Source: Pedobacter sp. PLR (GTDB lineage: Bacteria > Bacteroidota > Bacteroidia > Sphingobacteriales > Sphingobacteriaceae). From it: a stretch of DNA of 64,000 nt. Where the stretch lies: NCBI RefSeq assembly GCF_026239675.1, contig NZ_JAPIVQ010000001.1, forward strand, positions 1-64,000. Reading direction: 5' to 3'. Both the position numbers and the translations under genes were made by a program. Below are positions 58,233 through 64,000 of this stretch, one piece after another. Within the stretch, counting starts at the first letter, position 1. Every line of letters begins with the position of its first letter. The notes under the pieces are model-generated. The model was given only the letters and a program-made list of their open reading frames with translations, searched no databases and was not told where the DNA came from.

Positions 58233-59153
58233 TTATTCAAAAGAGGTTCTAAATGTAACCGGTGACACAGACATCTTGTTCTTAAAGAGCTTATTAAAGG
58301 ATTGAGGATATTCGAAACCTAGTTTATAGGCAATCTCACTCACCGATAAACTTGTTGTTGTCAGTAGCTCCTTAGCGCGCTCCATCAATTTGTTTTGAAT
58401 GTGTTGTTGCGCATTCTGACCGGTAAGCTGCCTTAGCATATCACTCAGATAATGGGGAGAAACGTTTAATTTCGCGGCAAGCAGTTGTACTGTAGGTACA
58501 CCTTTCAGGATTAAACTGTCATCTTCAAAAAACGCAGTCAATAGCCCTTCAGCGCTGACTAACAGATCATGACTCACATGTTTCCTCGTGATAAACTGCC
58601 TGTTGTAAAAACGGTTACAATAGTTCAGCAACAATTCTATCTGAGAAATCATCACATCCTGGCTATACTGATCAATAGGAGAAAGGTATTCTTGCTGAAG
58701 CGACTTCATGATAGCGATCACCTGAAGTTCTTCTTTATCAGATAAGTGTAGCGCTTCATTGACGGCATAAGAAAAATAACCATACTCCTTTATGGCTTTA
58801 GACAGCGTATAATTTAAGAGAAAGTCGGGATGAATTACCAGCCACCAACCGGACAGCTTTAAATCAGGGGTAATTTCTGTAGTTACGACCTGATTTGGCG
58901 AAAAGAAAGACATCACTCCCTCATCAAAATCGTAGTCATTCTGTCCGTATTTCATTTTCCCTTCAAAACCTTTTTTAAGTGCAATACAATAAAGACCATA
59001 AGCCAGACTTTTGTAAGCTTCATCTGAAAAGCATGTTATTTCTTCAAAATCAATCACACTAACCAATGGATGTTCCGGTTTTGGCAACGCCAGGATACGG
59101 TGCAATTCAGAAATCGAATGGATGACATAGGGCTTATGGTTCTCTTTTTTCAT
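58233..59153 (-). CDS. AraC family transcriptional regulator
   Basis: 306 residues. The N-terminal sensor (about 1-190) is a cupin-like fold including PLVSVIDFEEITCFSDEAYK and LSGWWLVIHPDFLLNYTLSK. The C-terminal AraC HTH (about 210-306) has VQLLAAKLNVSPHYLSDMLR and LSVSEIAYKLGFEYPQSFNK. It follows the alcohol dehydrogenase gene by 23 bp on the same strand, a frequent Bacteroidota pairing, and probably controls it. The fragment at 49388 is a paralogue of its C-terminus. Confidence 0.9.
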   Translation of the reverse strand: MKKENHKPYVIHSISELHRILALPKPEHPLVSVIDFEEITCFSDEAYKSLAYGLYCIALKKGFEGKMKYGQNDYDFDEGVMSFFSPNQVVTTEITPDLKLSGWWLVIHPDFLLNYTLSKAIKEYGYFSYAVNEALHLSDKEELQVIAIMKSLQQEYLSPIDQYSQDVMISQIELLLNYCNRFYNRQFITRKHVSHDLLVSAEGLLTAFFEDDSLILKGVPTVQLLAAKLNVSPHYLSDMLRQLTGQNAQQHIQNKLMERAKELLTTTSLSVSEIAYKLGFEYPQSFNKLFKNKMSVSPVTFRTSFE

Positions 59154-59176
59154 GACCTGAACAAGCTAATGATAAT

Positions 59177-60244
59177 TTATTGGTTAATCGTATTCATATC
59201 TATGACAAAGCGATACCGTACATCTCCTTTCAGCATTCTTTCAAATGCAGTATCAATGTTTTTAATATCAATCAGCTCAATATCCGAAACGATATTATTT
59301 TCCGCACAGTAGTCCAGCATTTCCTGAGTCTGAGCCAGGCCACCTGCACCAGATCCAGCCAGGACTTTATTACCGCCAACAATTGAAAATGGTGAAACGC
59401 TAAGCGGTTCAAGTGGAATGCCGACACAGATATGAACACCATTCGCTTTTAACAGCGATAAATAGACATCAATATCATGTTTGGCGGAAACCGTATCAAG
59501 AATAAAATCAAATGAAGATTTCACAGTTGAGAGTTGCGCCTCATCCTGAGTGACCACAAAATTGTGAGCTCCTAAAGCTTTTGCAGCTTCCCTTTTTGAT
59601 TCTGAAGTACTTAAAACCGTTACCTCCGCTCCAAAGGCTACACCAAATTTCACGGCCATGTGTCCCAATCCCCCTAAACCTAGTACGGCTAATTTATGTC
59701 CTTTACCAACTTTCCAGTGGCGAAGTGGAGAATAGGTCGTAATGCCAGCACAAAGTAATGGTGCTACTGCGGCAAGTGACAGTTTTTCAGAAACGTTCAG
59801 GACAAACTCTTCTCTTACCACAATATTATTGGAATAGCCACCATATACCGGTAAACCATCCCTGCCGATATGATTATAAGTTTGTACGCCTGTAGCACAA
59901 AATTGTTCCTGGTGGTTATGGCAATTTTCACATTCCAGACAGGCATCCACCATCACACCAACACCAACTAAATCTCCTGTTTTAAATCGGCTGACCTGAT
60001 TGCCAACCGAAGCTATTTTACCTACAATTTCATGACCAGGGACCATCGGAAAAACACCGGAAAACCAGTCGTTTTTAATAGCATGGAGGTCAGAATGGCA
60101 AACGCCACAGTATAAAATATCAATCAACACATCATTTTCTCCGGGGGTTCTTCTTTCAAAATCCCATGGAGCTAAATTCGTATGTTCATTTTGAGCAGCA
60201 TATCCTTTTGATGGTATCCTGCTAATTGTTTTCTCTTCTAGCAT
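59177..60244 (-). CDS. Zinc-dependent NAD(P) alcohol dehydrogenase (CAD/YahK type)
   Basis: 355 residues. The catalytic zinc site is C46 in YCGVCHSDLHAIKNDW and H71-E72 in MVPGHEIVGK. The structural zinc site has Cys102, 105, 108 and 116 in ACLECENCHNHQEQFC. A Rossmann motif is seen in VLGLGGLGHMAVKFGVAFGA. This is the cinnamyl-alcohol-dehydrogenase-like class that reduces aldehydes with NADPH. Cytoplasmic. It lies upstream of an AraC regulator on the same strand and probably serves aldehyde detoxification. Confidence 0.93.
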   Translation of the reverse strand: MLEEKTISRIPSKGYAAQNEHTNLAPWDFERRTPGENDVLIDILYCGVCHSDLHAIKNDWFSGVFPMVPGHEIVGKIASVGNQVSRFKTGDLVGVGVMVDACLECENCHNHQEQFCATGVQTYNHIGRDGLPVYGGYSNNIVVREEFVLNVSEKLSLAAVAPLLCAGITTYSPLRHWKVGKGHKLAVLGLGGLGHMAVKFGVAFGAEVTVLSTSESKREAAKALGAHNFVVTQDEAQLSTVKSSFDFILDTVSAKHDIDVYLSLLKANGVHICVGIPLEPLSVSPFSIVGGNKVLAGSGAGGLAQTQEMLDYCAENNIVSDIELIDIKNIDTAFERMLKGDVRYRFVIDMNTINQ

Positions 60245-60363
60245 TAAACAAAGATCTTTTATACCTAATCGCCAAATGTATCCACATTGAAGCTTTTTGT
60301 ATCCGGATTGAATGAAAACAAAGGTTATTCCAGTTCTATTAATAATTCAGTGCAATTTACAAG

Positions 60364-60569
60364 TCAGATCTGCCCTTCAGTAGGTGTCATATTCTCCCAC
60401 ATCCAGTTGTGATGTGTAATGACCTGCACTGCACTTAAATGCGGGCGATCGGCTGTAGTATGGCCATCTCGTACGACTGTAACCGCATAATCATACTTAA
60501 CTTTTCTAATAATGATTTCAGGCCGGTTTGATAAAATGAGTCATTGGCTGTCTTATTTATAAAATGATC
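60364..60569 (-). pseudogene. Isochorismatase-family (cysteine hydrolase) relic
   Basis: Two frames on the minus strand hold homologous pieces. One gives INKTANDSFYQTGLKSLLEK near 60550-60500, the family's KxxxDSFxxTxL segment. The other gives TVVRDGHTTADRPHLSAVQV and ITHHNWMWENMTPTEGQI to TGA at 60364-60366, the typical C-terminus. The stretch between, which should carry the catalytic cysteine (GVxTxxCVxxT), is deleted, and the N-terminal half is missing. Confidence 0.7.
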
Positions 60570-60662
60570 CTAATTTGCATCTATTTTGGCCGCAAATCTA
60601 AAGTATCTGGCCGTAAAACTTCAATGCGGAGCGATAAATAGCAAATCGTTTGCTAACGTAAG

Positions 60663-61942
60663 TTAAAAATCAATCACCTGCTTATCTTTGATAAATCGGG
60701 TATTTTTTACCGCACCTGTGCCATTGAAGCGATATTGCAGGCCTATGATATCAGCAGGCTTACCAGAAAACGTAAGCGAGTAAGCTTCATTGTCATTGAT
60801 AAAAAAGCGTATGTGTTGGTTTTTTGATTCTACCCTTATTTTCACCCATTGATCCAGGTTACAGCCAAATTTTGACAGATCAGCATCAATGCTCTGTACC
60901 TTCGTACCTGCTACATACAGAGAAAGATCCCCTACACAGCCTTTGGAACAAAGCGGTAACTGATGACATCATCTTTACATAGAATCAGCACGTCTACGCG
61001 CTGACAGGCCGCAGTCCCCTGGTTAAAATCGCTTTTCAAAGTCGTCTCAAAAATAAAGTGATTATTCTGTATCCCGGCGATATCCCGTACATTAAAAAAG
61101 CGCAATTTCGGCAGTGATGGCTGTAAAGGTATATTATACCGGGACAATAAATCCTCATTGACTTCTACTTTATTCTTTGTCAGCACCTCTTTTGTTTTAA
61201 AATAAAGCGGAACACCTCCATTGTTTTCTACCATTGCCAGCCAGCCGCCGGATGAAATCATTAAATCATGCTCCTTTACGATTTGATTGCCAACGATTAA
61301 CTTAGCCCTGTAATAGCCCGGATTATAATAGATAGCAGAATGAATATGCTCCAATGGAGATACCGCTACTTTCCGGTTCAGGTCCCAGGACTGCGCAATA
61401 AACACAGAATCAGTCCCGGCAGCGGCTGCATTAAAATTGAAAACAACAGAGTTTGGTACTCCTTCCATTTTGATCTTATTACTCCTAAATACGTATGCTG
61501 TATGATTAGCTGGAGCTTTAATTTCGGCATTCGAGAAAAATACCAGGCAGCCAATAATCAGTAATGAGATCAGTCCAGGGAGCCAATATTTCGATTTCAA
61601 GAACTTTTTATTTGCATTCTTTGCTGCTGATCTGGCCTCAGGAAGTATTACCGGTGTTTCCTCCAATGACTTTTGGTGTTTAAACGTTCTCCAATTGTCA
61701 TATCCAGCAAACTTTGCTAATGTATTTAATGTGGTGGTAGTGGGTACATTCGTGTATTTCAGTTTCCCCCAAAGACGTTTTAAGGTGGTTACACTTAGTA
61801 TTACACCTGTCCCCTTTTTGATCTCAACACTCAACCGCTCAAAATCCTGTCCTGTCCATTCCTTGCCTGATCCCCACCCAAGCCTTTCCTCTATTACTTC
61901 CAAACACTTTTTAACACGCTCGACCTCCAAATCATTATCCAT
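60663..61942 (-). pseudogene. Frameshifted HTH-like and membrane-anchored protein
   Basis: From the ATG at 61942 the frame runs 336 residues. An N-terminal helical, DNA-binding-like domain (SVTTLKRLWGKLKYTNVPTT, LAKFAGYDNWRTFKHQ) is followed by one membrane helix (about 120-140, LPGLISLLIIGCLVFFSN) and a periplasmic beta-rich domain ending RFVPKAV at a TAG (60932). Right before that stop the -1 frame takes over (KGCVGDLSLYVAGTKVQSID) and stays open, with KIRVESKNQHIRFFINDNEA, to the stop at 60663. One missing A in an AAA run near 60940 explains the break. Intact length would be about 425 residues. A sequencing error is also possible. Confidence 0.7.
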
Positions 61943-62107
61943 TATATATCAATCAGTTAACACAACAGTATCTATTTTGCACGAGTTTGCACGCTTTTGG
62001 CGCGACCTTGAATAGCTTTTTATCAAATAATTGTTCACATTTGACAAACTTATTCTTTTAAAGGTAAACAATTTACAACAAAAATAGCACACACTAATAT
62101 AAACCCC

Positions 62108-62758
62108 ATGTATAGGAGAGAAATAACATCAACAACCACTGCTTTATTGCTCATGATCTGCACCATGGTATGCGTTTCCAATTGCGTCAGGGCCCAGAAT
62201 TTAAAAGATAAGTTTAGATTGGTCAACCGTACGGTCAGTCTGGAGCAAAAATCCGGAGCAGTACACCTGAATGAAATGGACAGTGCTGGCATTGCATGGA
62301 TAATTGGCAAGGAATTTACAAAGGGTACAATTGAGTTTGATCTTAAGGGAAAAGATGAGTTTCAAGGCAGCTTTGTTGGAATTGCTTTTCATGGACTAAA
62401 CGACACAACCTACGAATCCGTTTACTTCCGGCCGTTTAACTTCCGTTCAACCGACTCAAATAGAAAGGCCCATGCCATACAATACACAGCCCTTCCTGCA
62501 TATGACTGGCCAATACTGAGGGAGAATTTTCCAAATAAATACGAACAACCGATCTCAGCTGCCATTGATCCTAACCAATGGTTTCATGTAAAAATACAAA
62601 TATCAGCAAATCAGGTCAGCGTTTACGTAAATGGAGCTAAACAACCAGCCCTTGATGTGCGGTCGTTGGCCCACACACAAGGAAAAATGATTGGTTACTG
62701 GGTAGGAAATGGCTCTGGTGGGAACTGGAAAAATCTAAAGATCACACCAGAACGATAA
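62108..62758 (+). CDS. Secreted LamG/DUF1080-like protein
   Basis: 216 residues with an N-terminal hydrophobic segment ending NCVRAQN (signal peptide). The mature part is a concanavalin-type sandwich: GTIEFDLKGKDEFQGSFVGI, YESVYFRPFNFRSTDSNRKA, AIDPNQWFHVKIQISANQVS and the closing GGNWKNLKITPE. It resembles the 3-keto-disaccharide hydrolase/glycan-binding families without obvious catalytic residues I can assign. It reads in the opposite direction to the frameshifted gene at 60663, and both contain a WVKI/WFHVKI-type LamG segment. It converges on the cyclophilin gene. Confidence 0.7.
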   Translation: MYRREITSTTTALLLMICTMVCVSNCVRAQNLKDKFRLVNRTVSLEQKSGAVHLNEMDSAGIAWIIGKEFTKGTIEFDLKGKDEFQGSFVGIAFHGLNDTTYESVYFRPFNFRSTDSNRKAHAIQYTALPAYDWPILRENFPNKYEQPISAAIDPNQWFHVKIQISANQVSVYVNGAKQPALDVRSLAHTQGKMIGYWVGNGSGGNWKNLKITPER

Positions 62759-62776
62759 TCATTATAATGATGCAAT

Positions 62777-63454
62777 TTAGTTTTTAGGAAGTCTTTCAAG
62801 TAGCTTTGCCGATTCTTTTTTAGACAACACTTTTGGCGTAAATGTAATTGGCTGTAAAGGCAGGTCATTTTTATCTGTTGGGGATAAATTGATGGCATCA
62901 GCAACCTCCATGCCTTCTACAATTTCGCCAAACACCGTATAATCCAGATCCAGACGAGGGATTCCTCCGATAGTTTTGTAAGCTGCTCTTTGTGCCAAAG
63001 AATATTGGTGACCTTTCTTTTTTTCCATCGCATCCAGCGCTGCGTCAGTCTGTGGTTTACCGACTACCAGGTAAATTTGGGTCAGATAAGAACTGTGTTC
63101 CGGATTGTCATTTCTACCGGCCCCCAATGCTCCCTTTTTATGAAAAAGGGCAGGAACAATCTCCGCAGGGATACGCGCTAAAGGCTTTTCAGGGCTCAGT
63201 TTTTCTCTGTCGAGGATAGTCTCATCTAACTCTCCCCCCTGACTAACAAAGGCCTTAATCACCCTGTTAAAAGCGGCATCATTATACAAACCTTTCTTTA
63301 TACTTTTCAAAAATGCATCCCTGTGTTTGGGTGTTTCCTCGTAAAGCATCAGGGTGATATTCCCCTTATTCGTTTCCAAACGTACAAATCGTGGTTGTGT
63401 GTAACCAATAAGGGTAATTAGGACTAATCCTAAAGTGATCAAAAGAGATTTCAT
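62777..63454 (-). CDS. Exported cyclophilin-type peptidyl-prolyl isomerase
   Basis: 225 residues with a signal peptide ending IGYTQ. Cyclophilin core: VRLETNKGNITLMLYEETPK, DAAFNRVIKAFVSQGGELDE, the GALGAGRNDNPEHSS loop, and YTVFGEIVEGMEVADAIN. The active-site Arg (FNRVI), Phe and Gln are in place. It accelerates Pro isomerisation of periplasmic proteins. The stop is 18 bp from the convergent LamG-like gene. The start is 3 bp downstream of the stop of the Gfo/Idh/MocA gene (63458), so the two are cotranscribed. Confidence 0.9.
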   Translation of the reverse strand: MKSLLITLGLVLITLIGYTQPRFVRLETNKGNITLMLYEETPKHRDAFLKSIKKGLYNDAAFNRVIKAFVSQGGELDETILDREKLSPEKPLARIPAEIVPALFHKKGALGAGRNDNPEHSSYLTQIYLVVGKPQTDAALDAMEKKKGHQYSLAQRAAYKTIGGIPRLDLDYTVFGEIVEGMEVADAINLSPTDKNDLPLQPITFTPKVLSKKESAKLLERLPKN

Positions 63455-63457
63455 GTA

Positions 63458-64000
63458 TTAAATTTTTGGCAGGCTATAACCGTTGTGGTATGGAGCCATT
63501 AAGTATTTACTGTTAATTTGTTTATTGGTAAACTGGTTTTTCTGCGCATCCCAGGTTAGCTTTTCACCGCTTTTATAAGCGATATTGCCCATTTGCGCAA
63601 TGCTGGCCACATGGGCACCTGCCTGAATGGAACAATTCAGCTCTTCTCTTTTCCTTGACCTCACACAGTTAAAGAAGTTGATCATGTGGTTATTAAGACC
63701 ATTATCTGAGGCTTTTACTAAAGGTTTACTGACCTTATTTCCGCTTTGTCTTTCTTCTATTACTTCCCACCCTCCTCTATTCAGAATTAGCGTTCCGTTG
63801 TTACCGATATAAGCGATTCCATGGTCTCTGTTGTAAGAACCATTGTCGATACCCATCGCAGAATCCCATACCATATTGAATTTATCAAACTCGTAAAGTG
63901 TGGTCAGGGTATCGGGTGTTTCTTCGTACAAATCCGGATAGGCAAAACGGCCGCCTAATGCAGAAATACTTTTCGGAATGGGCGATCCCATACCCAGTAA
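63458..64000 (-). CDS. Partial Gfo/Idh/MocA family oxidoreductase (C-terminal part)
   Basis: The frame is open to the window edge, so about 181 C-terminal residues are present. They match the C-terminal alpha/beta domain of the family: RFAYPDLYEETPDTLTTLYE, GIDNGSYNRDHGIAYIGNNG, VSKPLVKASDNGLNNHMINF and AGAHVASIAQMGNIAYKSGE. The tail resembles the exported oxidoreductase at 10400 (GNLANIAYTLKRPLKWD against GNIAYKSGEKLTWD). The N-terminal Rossmann and EKP region lie outside the window. Confidence 0.88.
   Translation of the reverse strand, partial: LLGMGSPIPKSISALGGRFAYPDLYEETPDTLTTLYEFDKFNMVWDSAMGIDNGSYNRDHGIAYIGNNGTLILNRGGWEVIEERQSGNKVSKPLVKASDNGLNNHMINFFNCVRSRKREELNCSIQAGAHVASIAQMGNIAYKSGEKLTWDAQKNQFTNKQINSKYLMAPYHNGYSLPKI

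Noticed and set aside
1-64000. CRISPR array, tRNA, rRNA, transposase or integrase
   Set aside because: No spaced direct repeats, cloverleaf, conserved rRNA segment or transposase motif was recognised while reading both strands. A tRNAscan or Infernal run would be needed for certainty.

Overview
The window looks like a chromosomal segment from a Sphingobacteriaceae-type Bacteroidota (Pedobacter or a relative). This rests on gene content rather than a database match. Markers are a SusC/SusD pair, OMP_b-brl TonB-type receptors, a PorV-like type IX secretion (T9SS) protein, a T9SS C-terminal sorting domain, DUF4369/TlpA and DUF5689 proteins, several AraC regulators with Bacteroidota architecture, and TTTG/TAnnTTTG-like promoter elements. 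No rRNA, tRNA, CRISPR array, transposase or integrase was recognised.

Layout. 0-7.6 kb: a partial membrane protein, a DJ-1-like relic, an outer-membrane receptor beside a membrane-anchored AraC regulator, a DUF5689 lipoprotein, an AHSA1-like protein and an orphan. 7.7-11.7 kb: a sugar-type catabolic group (TIM-barrel isomerase, PhyH dioxygenase, AraC regulator, Tat-exported Gfo/Idh/MocA oxidoreductase). 12.2-16.1 kb: a secreted thioredoxin-like protein and a four-PAS sensor kinase. 16.3-29.2 kb: the most notable region, a five-gene minus-strand operon encoding a DUF4402 pilin-like protein, a PapD-like chaperone, a 2656-residue T9SS-sorted surface protein, a second DUF4402-like protein and an usher-like outer membrane protein with a SPOR-like C-terminus. 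A PorV-like gene lies just upstream.

31-37 kb: a TlpA-like protein, a LytS-type kinase and a LytTR regulator separated by an inverted NeuD-type acetyltransferase, a secreted orphan and a divergent Aat-family protein lacking the canonical catalytic residues. 37-44.5 kb: SusC, SusD and an M14 metallopeptidase in one operon, suggesting peptide uptake and cleavage. 45-54.6 kb: an SUMF1-like protein, sensor-kinase and AraC fragments, a GH35 beta-galactosidase, an unknown 439-residue protein, a NarL-type regulator with an altered phosphoacceptor, an OafA-type acyltransferase and a Crp/Fnr regulator divergent from a ClC channel. 56.6-64 kb: DinB, a WYL regulator, AraC plus alcohol dehydrogenase, two gene relics (one with a single-base frameshift), a LamG-like protein, a cyclophilin and a second Gfo/Idh/MocA gene running off the window.

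Decayed genes are frequent: DJ-1, isochorismatase, a small acidic protein, a frameshifted HTH/membrane protein and several short unidentified pieces. The leading hypothesis is that the 16-29 kb operon builds a surface structure that pairs chaperone-usher-like logic with T9SS export. This is inferred from gene order and protein features only.
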